NCBI GenBank assembly: GCA_964466185.1
Contig: CAYXMS010000034.1
Location: 1 to 13,160, forward strand
Reading direction: 5' to 3'
Length of the DNA: 13,160 bases
From: CAZTYI01 sp964466185
Lineage (GTDB): Bacteria; Chlamydiota; Chlamydiia; Chlamydiales; SM23-39
Part shown: positions 1 to 7,432 of the stretch, piece after piece
Position numbering within the stretch: the stretch's first letter is position 1
Layout: every line of letters begins with the position of its first letter
Position numbers and translations under genes: made by a program
The notes under the pieces: generated by a model
Seen by the model: only the letters and a program-made list of their open reading frames with translations
Told to the model about the DNA's origin: nothing
Databases searched by the model: none

Positions 1-181
1 GGATGACGCATCAGCGAGTTGTTTTCATTAAATTATTTTTTTGTCCAGTACAAAGAAATATTTAACTTTTTTAATGGACAGTAATTTTAATGGCGCTTTT
101 CAAAAAATTAATCACAAGCTCTGCAGTTACATTAAAAGTTGAAAAAGATTGAGCCTTTTTGAGTATTGCTGTGGCAAAAAG
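1..181. other. Non-coding left edge, no gene recognised
   Basis: No convincing gene is visible between the left edge and the tRNA terminator. Short frames exist, such as an ATG at position 3 (+) that stops after about 19 codons, but none has a Shine-Dalgarno sequence or a recognisable protein. The first bases could be the 3' end of a gene that lies outside the window; this cannot be decided here. A weak 6-bp inverted repeat (TGTCCA at 42-47, TGGACA at 75-80) is present and may be chance. Confidence 0.5.
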
Positions 182-216
182 CAAAAAGGCGATTAAAGCC
201 TTTGCCTTAACCGCCT
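182..216 (-). terminator. Rho-independent terminator of tRNA-Asn
   Basis: On the minus strand, a 10-bp stem with one G-U pair (arms at 216-207 and 196-187) encloses a 10-nt loop. It is followed directly by a run of five T (187-183). It begins 11 nt after the last tRNA base, which is where the end of a single-tRNA transcript would be expected. Confidence 0.8.
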
Positions 217-227
217 ATATATCAAAA

Positions 228-299
228 CTCCGGGTGTGGGATTCGAACCTACGACCAATTGATTAACAGTCAACTGCTCTACCGCTGAGCTAACCCGGA
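228..299 (-). tRNA. tRNA-Asn (anticodon GUU)
   Basis: The minus strand folds as a complete 72-nt tRNA. The acceptor stem pairs TCCGGGT (299-293) with ACCCGGA (235-229), followed by discriminator G at 228. The D arm carries TAGCTCAGCGGTAGAGCA, the anticodon loop reads CTGTTAA with GTT as anticodon, and the T arm carries the conserved GTTCGAATC. The 3' CCA is not encoded (the next bases are TTTT), so CCA must be added by nucleotidyltransferase. A promoter lies 16 nt upstream and a terminator 11 nt downstream, so it appears to be a single-gene transcript. A transfer RNA carrying asparagine is the only reading of this anticodon. Confidence 0.97.
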
Positions 300-314
300 C
301 CATAAAAAAATTAA

Positions 315-343
315 ATTTTATTAGAAAAAAGGTTTTTTAACAA
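315..343 (-). promoter_or_regulatory. Putative sigma70-type promoter of tRNA-Asn
   Basis: On the minus strand a -35 like TTGTTA (343-338) and a -10 like TAAAAT (320-315) are separated by exactly 17 nt. The -10 box ends 16 nt before the first tRNA base, leaving room for a short leader that RNase P would remove. It is a match by eye only. Confidence 0.55.
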
Positions 344-394
344 TAGCTTTGTCGCTTCTAATAAATTCTTTAACGTGCTAACTTTTTTTAAACT

Positions 395-432
395 TATAAT
401 TTAGCCTCTTACTTTACAAAGGATTTTCCTTT
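395..432 (+). promoter_or_regulatory. Possible -10 box and small palindrome upstream of recD2
   Basis: A perfect TATAAT lies at 395-400 but no good -35 is found at normal spacing. A perfect 6-bp inverted repeat with a 3-nt loop (AAAGGA at 418-423, TCCTTT at 427-432) lies between this box and the recD2 start at 456. It may be an operator, a leader hairpin or chance. No clear Shine-Dalgarno sequence precedes recD2. Confidence 0.3.
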
Positions 433-455
433 CAAAAAATTAATAAAAACTACCA

Positions 456-2651
456 ATGAAGCAAAAAAATAATAAAGAGACCGTTAAAGGTTATATTGAA
501 AATATCATCTTTATCAGCCCTGAAAATGGATTTACGGTCGCCAAACTCAAAGAAAGAAACAAAAAAGAACTGACCTGTATCATAGGCTATATGCCAGCTG
601 TGCAACCTGGGGAGACCCTTGTCTGCCAGGGTAATTGGAAAAAGCATGCCCAATTCGGCAATCAATTTGAAGTAGAGAGCTATTCTGTTAGCTATCCGGC
701 AGATCTTTTAGGCATCCAGAAATATCTAGAATCCGGGTTGATTAAAGGCATTGGGCCGGTCTATGCCCAAAAAATTATCGATAAATTTGGTTTGAATACT
801 TTAGAAACTATCGACCTGCAACCTGACAGGCTCTTAGAAATTCCAGGGATTGGAAAGAAAAAAATTAACAGAATGAAAGAATGCTGGGCCTCGCAAAAAG
901 AAATCCGAGAAATTATTATCTTTTTAAGAACTAACAACCTCTCTCCTTCATATGCCCAAAAAATCTATAAAATATATGGGCATAACAGCTTAAAAAAAAT
1001 TCAGGAAAACCCCTATCAGCTGGCCAAGGAAGTTACAGGCATTGGTTTTAAAAGCGCTGATCTGATAGCCCAAAAATTGGGCTTTGAAAAAACTTCTTTT
1101 TTAAGACTAGCCTCAGGCATTGAATTTGTGCTTTGGGAAATGATGAAAAGCGGGCATACCTGCTATAAAGAAGAAGATTTTTTGCCAATAGCCGAAAACA
1201 TGTTGGAAGTAGACAGATTGGTTTTAGAAGAAAGCCTTCATGCTTTAATTAAAAAGCAGGAAATTATCAAAACCGACATCGAAGGTAAAAACTTTTTATT
1301 TTTAAAACCTCTTTATTTTTTTGAAGAAGGAATCGCCAAAGAATTTTTAAGGTTAAAAAATAGCAAAGCAGCTCTAAGAACTGTAGATGATGAAAAAGCG
1401 ATTTTTTGGGCTGAAAATCTGCTGCATATAAAATTTGCCCAAGAGCAAAAAAACTCTATTGCCAAAGGGGTTTCTGAAAAACTGCATATTATTACAGGCG
1501 GTCCAGGTACAGGCAAAAGCACTATTACAAGAGCTATTCTAGAAATTACATCCAAGCTAACAAACCGTATTATTTTAGCAGCTCCGACTGGAAGAGCAGC
1601 AAAAAGACTGACGCAGATTACCCGCAAAAAAGCCTTTACTATCCATAGTCTTTTAGAATTTGACTTTACCAAAAAAGAGTTCAAAAAAAGCCCGCAGGAT
1701 CCGCTTTCCTGCAAGCTTTTGATCATTGATGAAGCCTCTATGATAGATACCATGTTGATGTATTATCTTTTAAGAGCTGTGCCTTCTTCCTGCCGAATTA
1801 TTTTTATTGGAGATATTGACCAGCTGCCGTCTGTCGGGCCTGGGTATGTACTAAAAGATTTGATCGCCTCAGACACAATCAGCGTAACTCGTTTGAAAAC
1901 CATTTTCAGGCAAGCGGCAGGCTCTGATATAATTATCAATGCCCATAAAATCAATGGCGGGGAATTTCCTTATCTTACGCAAAATCCCAAAAGCGATTTT
2001 TTATTCTTTGAAGAAAAAGATACAACTAAAATCAAAGACAAAATTATTCAATTAGTCAAAACTGATCTTCCAAAAAAATATTTTTTTAATCCCATAGAAG
2101 ACATTCAGGTGCTCTGTCCAATGAAAAGAGGGCCTATCGGCTCTGAAAGCTTAAATCTGGAAATTCAGACAGCTTTAAATCCATCTTCCACTCCCCTATG
2201 GCGTTTTTCCCAAAGGTTTCATTTAAATGACAAAGTCATGCAAATTAAAAACAACTACGAAAAAAACGTCTTTAATGGGGACATTGGATTTATTCAGCAA
2301 ATCAACCAACCTGAGCAGGAAATGATTATCTCTTTTGACGGCAGGCTAATCAGCTATGACTTTTCGAATTTAGATGAAATCATGCTCTCTTATGCGGTAT
2401 CAGTGCATAAATATCAAGGCTCCGAATGTCCTTGTATCGTTATGCCTATGCATACCAGCCATTTTAAACTGCTTTATCGTAATCTGCTATATACAGCTGT
2501 AACCAGAGGCAAAAAACTAGTTGTGCTGATCGGAACCAAACAGGCATTGGCAATAGCTGTAAAAAATCAGGACGTACTAAAAAGACATACCGGTCTTAAA
2601 AAACAACTAATCGAACAAAAACCCGAAAATCTGCTTGAAACCACCGACTAA
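456..2651 (+). CDS. recD2: RecD2-family (RecD/TraA) ATP-dependent 5'-3' DNA helicase
   Basis: Superfamily 1B DNA helicase of the RecD2 type, which acts without RecBC and in other bacteria contributes to DNA repair and replication-fork maintenance in the cytoplasm. The 731 residues match the family length. The N-terminal OB-like region with the typical ENGFTVAKL signature spans about 8-90. Helix-hairpin-helix repeats follow (GIGPVYAQK near 98-106, IPGIGKKKI near 129-137). The helicase core has Walker A GGPGTGKST at 348-356, Walker B LIIDEAS near 422-428, GDIDQLPSVG at 452-461, and the C-terminal motifs SVHKYQGSE at 649-657 and YTAVTRGKK at 679-687. The ATG at 456 gives the normal family N-terminus, although no Shine-Dalgarno sequence is evident. 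The gene is convergent with trkH, only 5 nt apart. In Chlamydia recD2 is found close to metG, which is also in this window. Confidence 0.95.
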   Translation: MKQKNNKETVKGYIENIIFISPENGFTVAKLKERNKKELTCIIGYMPAVQPGETLVCQGNWKKHAQFGNQFEVESYSVSYPADLLGIQKYLESGLIKGIGPVYAQKIIDKFGLNTLETIDLQPDRLLEIPGIGKKKINRMKECWASQKEIREIIIFLRTNNLSPSYAQKIYKIYGHNSLKKIQENPYQLAKEVTGIGFKSADLIAQKLGFEKTSFLRLASGIEFVLWEMMKSGHTCYKEEDFLPIAENMLEVDRLVLEESLHALIKKQEIIKTDIEGKNFLFLKPLYFFEEGIAKEFLRLKNSKAALRTVDDEKAIFWAENLLHIKFAQEQKNSIAKGVSEKLHIITGGPGTGKSTITRAILEITSKLTNRIILAAPTGRAAKRLTQITRKKAFTIHSLLEFDFTKKEFKKSPQDPLSCKLLIIDEASMIDTMLMYYLLRAVPSSCRIIFIGDIDQLPSVGPGYVLKDLIASDTISVTRLKTIFRQAAGSDIIINAHKINGGEFPYLTQNPKSDFLFFEEKDTTKIKDKIIQLVKTDLPKKYFFNPIEDIQVLCPMKRGPIGSESLNLEIQTALNPSSTPLWRFSQRFHLNDKVMQIKNNYEKNVFNGDIGFIQQINQPEQEMIISFDGRLISYDFSNLDEIMLSYAVSVHKYQGSECPCIVMPMHTSHFKLLYRNLLYTAVTRGKKLVVLIGTKQALAIAVKNQDVLKRHTGLKKQLIEQKPENLLETTD

Positions 2652-2671
2652 TTACTTCAAGCTTCTTTTTT
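2633..2671 (+). terminator. Possible recD2 terminator overlapping the two convergent gene ends
   Basis: GCTTGAA (2633-2639) and TTCAAGC (2656-2662) form a perfect 7-bp stem around a 16-nt loop, followed by TTCTTTTTT on the plus strand. The left arm is inside the last recD2 codons and the right arm covers the trkH stop codon. The long loop weakens the call. Confidence 0.45.
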
Positions 2672-4300
2672 CCAGAAAGCCGGCATAAAGAGCAATAAAA
2701 TAGCAAAATATTCAAGCCTACCTAAAACCATCCAAAAAGAAGTTAAAAACTGGTCCAAGTCGGATAAAAAAGCAAAGGACTGGGTAGGTCCTGCCAGACC
2801 GAAGGCAAAACCAATATTATTCAAACAGCAGCCTAAAACAGAAATGGCAGTTTCTGGGTCAATGCCTCTAAATACTAGTTCTATAGTACCGAAAACAGCA
2901 GCAAAAATAACTAACGAGAAAAAAGCCAAAACTGTATTAGACAATTTATTATCAATCTCTAAATTAGAAATTTTCATTTTCCTAACTTCATAAGGACGGA
3001 AAACCACTCTTATCTTATACAAAAGTACCTGTAAAATAATATACAGCCGGGAAGTCTTAATACCACCGGAAGTAGAACCCGACATTCCACCGATAAACAT
3101 TAAAATCAAAAGCATCAAATGAGAACTAAAAGGCCAACGATCAAAATCTGTACTGGCAAAACCAGTTCCTGTATTTGCAGAAACAGCTTGAAAAACGCCG
3201 TCCCTGATAGCACTTGCCGCAGTATAAGGAGTCTGCTGGCCGGTTAAAGCAAATTGCTCAGATCCAAACAGATTAGAAACAGTCAAAATAACACCGGAAA
3301 GCAGTATTATCAAAAAGAAAACAAAATCAGTATTCCAGAATTTTTTGAATTTTCCTTTGATCAGATAAAAATAAAGATAAAAATTCAAAGCGCCAAAAAA
3401 CATGAATACAATCACTATCCATTCAGTAATAGAGCTTTGATAATAACCTATGTTTTCATTGCGAATAGAAAAGCCGCCAGTTGAAAGATTGGTGAAAGTA
3501 GTGCAGACAGCATCTAAAAAAGTAACCCTAGGATTGGTAAAAAAAAGTAGAGCAACTTCCAAAACAGTAAGGGAAAAATAAATTTTCCATAAAATAGAAG
3601 CGGTTTCTTTTATTCTAGGAGTAATAGAATCTTTAACATGCCCCGGCACTTCCGTCTGAAATAAAAACCTGCCGCCAACACCCAAAGCCGGCAGAACAGC
3701 TAAAAAAAGCACGACGATCCCCATACCTCCCAGCCACTGTATAAAACTGCGCCAAAAAACTACCCCTCTTGAAACTGCTTCTATGCCTTTATAAATTCTG
3801 CCATCAGGTCCTTTTACCGATTCTACCGTACCATAATAAGTATAGGTCGTTTCGTTGATGCCTCTGCGCACCACCGTATAAGGCTCTTCCTTGCCTGTAT
3901 TGATATTGTATTTTTTGGCACAGATAACTGAAGATCCAGTAGTAGTAAGACCTGACATCGTCTCAAAAAAGGCATTGGGAAAAGAAGTTAAAGTTTTGGA
4001 AAACATAAAAGGCAAAGAACCAATGACAGCAGTAGCAAGCCAAATAATAACTACCAAAAGCAGGCTTTCTTTACGCATTAACGGCTCTTCGGTTTTACGA
4101 TTGAAAAACCATAAGAAAAAAGACAGCAGCATAGTAATCAAAATAGTAACTATAAAAGCCAGACTGCTACACGGCTGTGGATATAAAACGGACGAGGCAA
4201 AAAAATCATAATAAATCGCAACCGATAAAGGAATCAGTAAAATTAAAGAAAAGAAAAAAAGATAAACGCCTAAAATTCTTCCAATAACTTTTAATTTCAT
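2657..4300 (-). CDS. trkH: TrkH/KtrB-type potassium uptake channel subunit
   Basis: Membrane-embedded potassium-translocating subunit of the Trk system, which would work with the TrkA protein encoded upstream. The 547 residues contain many hydrophobic helices and four pore-loop filter segments of the SKT superfamily: TTTGSS at 119-124, STGGFS at 273-278, TGTGFA at 377-382 and NNIGFAF at 494-500. The family signature RSFIQWLGGMGI is at 184-195, a GGMSGSTSGGIKTSR gating-loop-like stretch is at 404-418, and the C-terminus GRLEYFAILLLFMPAFW at 527-543 is typical of TrkH. Compared with Escherichia coli TrkH (from memory), there are roughly 40 extra polar residues between filter segment 1 and the RSFIQW motif (about 127-172). 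The start MKLKVIGRILGVY fits the family N-terminus. It lies downstream of trkA on the same strand, 76 nt away. No strong ribosome binding site is seen. Confidence 0.94.
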   Translation of the reverse strand: MKLKVIGRILGVYLFFFSLILLIPLSVAIYYDFFASSVLYPQPCSSLAFIVTILITMLLSFFLWFFNRKTEEPLMRKESLLLVVIIWLATAVIGSLPFMFSKTLTSFPNAFFETMSGLTTTGSSVICAKKYNINTGKEEPYTVVRRGINETTYTYYGTVESVKGPDGRIYKGIEAVSRGVVFWRSFIQWLGGMGIVVLFLAVLPALGVGGRFLFQTEVPGHVKDSITPRIKETASILWKIYFSLTVLEVALLFFTNPRVTFLDAVCTTFTNLSTGGFSIRNENIGYYQSSITEWIVIVFMFFGALNFYLYFYLIKGKFKKFWNTDFVFFLIILLSGVILTVSNLFGSEQFALTGQQTPYTAASAIRDGVFQAVSANTGTGFASTDFDRWPFSSHLMLLILMFIGGMSGSTSGGIKTSRLYIILQVLLYKIRVVFRPYEVRKMKISNLEIDNKLSNTVLAFFSLVIFAAVFGTIELVFRGIDPETAISVLGCCLNNIGFAFGLAGPTQSFAFLSDLDQFLTSFWMVLGRLEYFAILLLFMPAFWKKEA

Positions 4301-4308
4301 AAAAAATA

Positions 4309-4380
4309 CTAAATCTCAGCTTTTGCTTTTTCTAATTTTTTAATCTCAACTTTATGCTTTATTTTAACTTTAGTTTTCAA
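4309..4380 (-). CDS. Possible 23-aa lysine-rich ORF between trkA and trkH
   Basis: A TTG at 4380-4378 overlaps the trkA stop (TGA, 4379-4377) as TTGA. It opens a frame of 23 codons rich in lysine with alternating basic and aliphatic residues (KTKVKIKHKVEIKKLEKAKA). The frame stops at 4311-4309, 8 nt before the trkH ATG. Three readings are possible: a coupling mini-ORF translated by reinitiation; a remnant of a longer TrkA C-terminal tail removed by a frameshift; or chance in AT-rich DNA. TrkA already ends where its family normally ends, which makes the tail reading weaker. There is no homology I recognise and no Shine-Dalgarno sequence. Confidence 0.2.
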   Translation of the reverse strand: MKTKVKIKHKVEIKKLEKAKAEI

Positions 4381-5714
4381 AACAACTTTTCCATATCCTG
4401 CAAATTTTCCGGCTTACTAATTACAATCATAGTATCATGCGGCTCTAACACCGTAGAACCCTTGCCCACTATAATCTGTCCTTTTTTTTCTACTGCCGCA
4501 ATCAAAGTCTCTTCCGGCAGTTTGTTTTGCATTTCGACAAGTGGGAGATTTAACAATTTAGACTCAGGAGAAATTTTAACTTCAAAAACTTTAGCCTTAT
4601 TATTGGCTAAAGAAGCAATAGAAACGATTTTTTTAGCATATAAAATCGATAAAATGCGGTTGGTGATATTGACTCTTTCTGAAAGCGTATAGAGAATTTT
4701 TTCTTTATTTAAAATCGGTCCTAAAGACATATCAGAAATCAGACAGAGAATTTTTTTGCAATCTACGTATTTGGCTAAAAGAGAAATTACGATATTTCTC
4801 TTATCGTCATTAGTGCAGGCGATAAAATAATCCGCATCGAAAACTCTTTCCTGAATCATGTTTTCTACATAAGTGCCATCGCGGTTGATAATTCTGGTTT
4901 TTGATAAAAATTCAGACAGCTCCTCGCATTTTTTCTCATCCTGCTCAATAATTTTTACTTTGATATTACGCGATTCTAAAGCCAGAGCCAATCTCATAGC
5001 AATACTAGTGCCACCGACAATTACTACCGAACGGACTTTCTCTTCTTCTGTTTTAAAAATTTTAGGGATCTCTTCCAAAGTCTTGGTCTCACCGATAATG
5101 GTAATTTCATCTTGCGGCAATAAAACATCATCATCTTGCGGAAAGATAACTTTGTCTTCTCTTTTTATCAAAACAATATTCATCTCTTCCGGCAAGTTCA
5201 AATCTTTGATTTTTGATTTTTTTTGCCAATTATCAGAAATCGTAATAGTCCGCATCTGAACCAGGCCATGAGCAAAATTTTCAATAGCCAAATCTGAAGG
5301 ATGTAAAATCGACTTTAAAATGTTTTGCGCAGTTAAAAGCTCTGCTCCAATAAAGTGATCCACTTCGAAAAGAGAACTAAAATCTAATTTTTTACGGTTT
5401 AAAAACCCTAAATCCTTAACTCGGGCAATTGTTTTGGGATAGCCCAAATTTTTAGCTATAGTACAAGTCACTAAATTGATTTCATCACTGCCGGTCATGC
5501 CGACAAAAAAATCGGGTTTAGTTTCTACCAGCTCAGCCAGCCCTTCCCAACGAGAGCCGCGGGAGCGCATAGTCGCTACATCAGCCATATTAGCAATTTT
5601 TTCCAATCTTTCTTTATCTTTATCAATAACTGTCACATTGTGATTTTCTTTAGACAGCATGGTTGCCAGATAAGAGCCGATAATCTCGCCAACGCCTAAA
5701 ATTACAATATTCAT
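4377..5714 (-). CDS. trkA: TrkA, regulatory NAD-binding subunit of Trk potassium uptake
   Basis: Peripheral cytoplasmic subunit that gates TrkH in response to nucleotides. The 445 residues show the duplicated TrkA architecture: RCK-N domain 1 (about 1-115), RCK-C 1 (about 140-225), RCK-N 2 (about 228-345) and RCK-C 2 (about 365-445). The first Rossmann fold starts MNIVILGVGEIIGSYLA, with the glycine-rich loop at 7-13 and the expected acidic residue D31 after the second strand. The second fold reads VVIVGGTSIAMRLALALE (230-247): it keeps two glycines but lacks the rest of the GxGxxG pattern, so nucleotide binding there is doubtful, although acidic E257 remains. The gene sits immediately upstream of trkH on the same strand, consistent with one potassium-uptake operon. 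The ATG at 5714 gives the standard family start; no Shine-Dalgarno sequence is obvious. Confidence 0.94.
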   Translation of the reverse strand: MNIVILGVGEIIGSYLATMLSKENHNVTVIDKDKERLEKIANMADVATMRSRGSRWEGLAELVETKPDFFVGMTGSDEINLVTCTIAKNLGYPKTIARVKDLGFLNRKKLDFSSLFEVDHFIGAELLTAQNILKSILHPSDLAIENFAHGLVQMRTITISDNWQKKSKIKDLNLPEEMNIVLIKREDKVIFPQDDDVLLPQDEITIIGETKTLEEIPKIFKTEEEKVRSVVIVGGTSIAMRLALALESRNIKVKIIEQDEKKCEELSEFLSKTRIINRDGTYVENMIQERVFDADYFIACTNDDKRNIVISLLAKYVDCKKILCLISDMSLGPILNKEKILYTLSERVNITNRILSILYAKKIVSIASLANNKAKVFEVKISPESKLLNLPLVEMQNKLPEETLIAAVEKKGQIIVGKGSTVLEPHDTMIVISKPENLQDMEKLF

Positions 5715-5722
5715 TGATCAAT

Positions 5723-5836
5723 CTAAGCAGCTTTTTTATCTTCACCTATTTTAACTTCACACCAAACCAATTTTTTATAAAATATACGCAAATGCCAACA
5801 TACCGAAGATACTGCTGTTCCCCCGTTACTTTTCAT
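5723..5836 (-). CDS. Possible 37-aa small protein upstream of trkA
   Basis: An ATG-started frame of 37 codons ends 8 nt before the trkA start codon. The open frame continues 15 codons upstream of the ATG until a TAA. The peptide begins MKSNGGTAVSSVCWH, has a mixed hydrophobic and basic middle with two tryptophans and two cysteines, and ends with a charged stretch GEDKKAA. Its base composition is less AT-extreme than the rest of the gap, which is mildly in favour of coding. There is no recognisable Shine-Dalgarno sequence before the ATG and no family I know. It could be a small hypothetical gene or leader peptide cotranscribed with trkA, a remnant of a decayed gene, or chance. Confidence 0.3.
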   Translation of the reverse strand: MKSNGGTAVSSVCWHLRIFYKKLVWCEVKIGEDKKAA

Positions 5837-5970
5837 ATAAGCAAAAAAAAGATTTTGAGCCAGTGAAATCTGATCGTTTTAAACAAAGTAGATAAAAACT
5901 TAAACGAAAAATAGCTACATCGCAATTAGCACAACAAAAATTACTATCGATCTAAAATAAAATCTGTTTT

Positions 5971-5999
5971 TTAACTTTTCAGATTTTTAAAAATTTACT
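5971..5999 (+). promoter_or_regulatory. Weak candidate promoter for the ATP/ADP translocase gene
   Basis: TTAACT (5971-5976) and TTTACT (5994-5999) are separated by 17 nt and each matches the sigma70 consensus at four of six positions. It would give a leader of about 45 nt containing the hairpin and Shine-Dalgarno sequence. In DNA this AT-rich such matches occur by chance. Confidence 0.3.
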
Positions 6000-6009
6000 A
6001 AACTAAAAA

Positions 6010-6039
6010 AAATAAGATAACCACTTATTTATCAAGGAG
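6010..6039 (+). promoter_or_regulatory. Leader hairpin plus Shine-Dalgarno sequence of the translocase gene
   Basis: A 7-bp inverted repeat (AAATAAG at 6010-6016, CTTATTT at 6024-6030) with a 7-nt loop lies just before the Shine-Dalgarno sequence AAGGAG at 6034-6039. The ribosome binding site is 11 nt from the ATG at 6051. The Shine-Dalgarno sequence supports the chosen start. The hairpin may be an operator, an RNA structure or chance. Confidence 0.5.
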
Positions 6040-6050
6040 TTTTTGCTTTT

Positions 6051-7406
6051 ATGTTACCAAAATTTTTGCGTGCTTTATGGGGTAATTTATCTAAGGAAGA
6101 GGTGGAAAAATTTAGTTTTTTATCTCTTATTATCACGATTATATTAGGTAATTATTGGATGCTGCGAGTAATGAAAAATCCCATTTTTAATGATTTGGTA
6201 GGCATGCAATATCAGCCTTACGCTAAAATGGCTTCTATGTTTATTGTAGCTTTCGTGCTTTTGATATACAGTAAACTAGTTGATATTTTTCAAAAACAAA
6301 CTTTGTTTTATATTATCTGCCCTGTTTTCACTGCAATTTTTTTGTTTTTGGGATTTGCGTCTAAATATCCAGAAATGTTTAGTCTAAGTGAAACCTCTTC
6401 TCTTTTTACTTATTTTCAGTGGATTCCCGGTAAATTAATTGGATGGCTTATTTATTTTGCTTTTGAAAGCTCTTCTTTACTGATGTTTCTTTTTTGGGCG
6501 TTTGTAGCAAGTATTACTAAAACAGAATCTGCTAAAAAAGGATATGCTATGATTGTTACCTGCATCCAAATAGGAACTATTTCAGGACCTGCTATTGTAA
6601 CCAATTTTGCTCCTAAAATTGGAGCTCCCTCTTTAGTAATTTTAGGAGGTTTTTTAGTCTTAATCGTTCCTTTTTTAGTTAAATTATATCTCAAAATAAT
6701 TCCTGCGGAAGTTAATAAAAATGCAGCGCCCGAACAAAAGAAAAAAACCGGTTTTTTTGAAGGATTAAGATTAATTGTTACCAAACCTTATGTATTAGGG
6801 ATTTTAATCGTCTCTACTATTTATGAAATTATCGGTACTGTTTTGGAATTTCAAATGAACATGATTGCAAAAAACATTTTTACATCCCGCGATCTTTTTG
6901 CTGCTTTTACCGGAAAATATGGAATGAGTGTAAATGGGCTAGCATTATTGTTTGCTCTTTTAGGGACCAGTATTTTCATGAGGAAATTTGGACTTAGATT
7001 CTGTTTGATTGTGTATCCGGCCTTGATTGGCTGCGTGCTCTTAAGCCTGCTAGGTTTTAATATGTTCGGAGCTACTCATTTACAAATCATGTGGGCTTTG
7101 TTTGGTTCTATGATTGCAGTAAAAGGTTTTAGCTATGCTTTAAACAATCCTACTAAAGAAATTATGTATATTCCCACAACAAAAGACATTAGATTTAAAG
7201 CCAAAAGCTGGATAGAATCTTTTGGAGGCAGAGCTTCCAAGGGAAGCGGATCTGTAATTGTGGCTTCTTTTGCTAAAAACTTACCTGGCCTTTTGGTATT
7301 TGGGACTATTATTTCTTTAGGTATTGTCGGGGTCTGGATTGTTGTAGCCGATTTACTTGGTAAAAAATTTAACAAACTACAAACAGACAATACAATAATC
7401 AAATAA
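6051..7406 (+). CDS. ATP/ADP translocase, NTT/Tlc family nucleotide transporter
   Basis: Inner-membrane nucleotide transporter of the bacterial and plastid NTT family (TC 2.A.12), which in energy parasites exchanges host ATP for ADP or imports other nucleotides. The 451 residues form about 11-12 hydrophobic helices. The hallmark region NNPTKEIMYIPTTKDIRFKA (364-383) followed by SWIESFGG and ASKGSGS (up to about 401) is diagnostic. K42 near the first helix, E139 before FWAF and E370 in the NPTKE motif appear to align with charged residues known to be needed for transport in characterised members. The protein is shorter than the usual 500 or so residues. The motif variant differs from that of classical chlamydial Npt1, so substrate specificity is not assigned. 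The Shine-Dalgarno sequence AAGGAG at 6034-6039 supports the start. Its 3' end faces metG 26 nt away, with no terminator seen between them. Confidence 0.9.
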   Translation: MLPKFLRALWGNLSKEEVEKFSFLSLIITIILGNYWMLRVMKNPIFNDLVGMQYQPYAKMASMFIVAFVLLIYSKLVDIFQKQTLFYIICPVFTAIFLFLGFASKYPEMFSLSETSSLFTYFQWIPGKLIGWLIYFAFESSSLLMFLFWAFVASITKTESAKKGYAMIVTCIQIGTISGPAIVTNFAPKIGAPSLVILGGFLVLIVPFLVKLYLKIIPAEVNKNAAPEQKKKTGFFEGLRLIVTKPYVLGILIVSTIYEIIGTVLEFQMNMIAKNIFTSRDLFAAFTGKYGMSVNGLALLFALLGTSIFMRKFGLRFCLIVYPALIGCVLLSLLGFNMFGATHLQIMWALFGSMIAVKGFSYALNNPTKEIMYIPTTKDIRFKAKSWIESFGGRASKGSGSVIVASFAKNLPGLLVFGTIISLGIVGVWIVVADLLGKKFNKLQTDNTIIK

Positions 7407-7432
7407 TTTAGATCATCAAAACTACAAAAAAA

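Larger units (their letters stand above)
5715..6050. other. Divergent intergenic region between trkA and the ATP/ADP translocase
   Basis: This 336-nt gap lies between two genes transcribed away from each other, so it must hold both promoters unless trkA is read from an upstream small ORF. On the left it contains a 37-codon minus-strand frame directly before trkA. On the right it contains a candidate promoter, a hairpin and a Shine-Dalgarno sequence for the translocase gene. The middle part (about 5880-5960) shows no feature I can support. Confidence 0.6.

Noticed and set aside
1313..1753. Open frame of 146 codons on the minus strand inside recD2
   Set aside because: It lies fully within the conserved helicase core of recD2, including the Walker A region, and its translation shows no recognisable family.
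4873..5259. Open frame of 128 codons on the plus strand inside trkA
   Set aside because: It is antisense to well-conserved TrkA sequence; the serine-rich translation is typical of the complement of an AT-rich gene.
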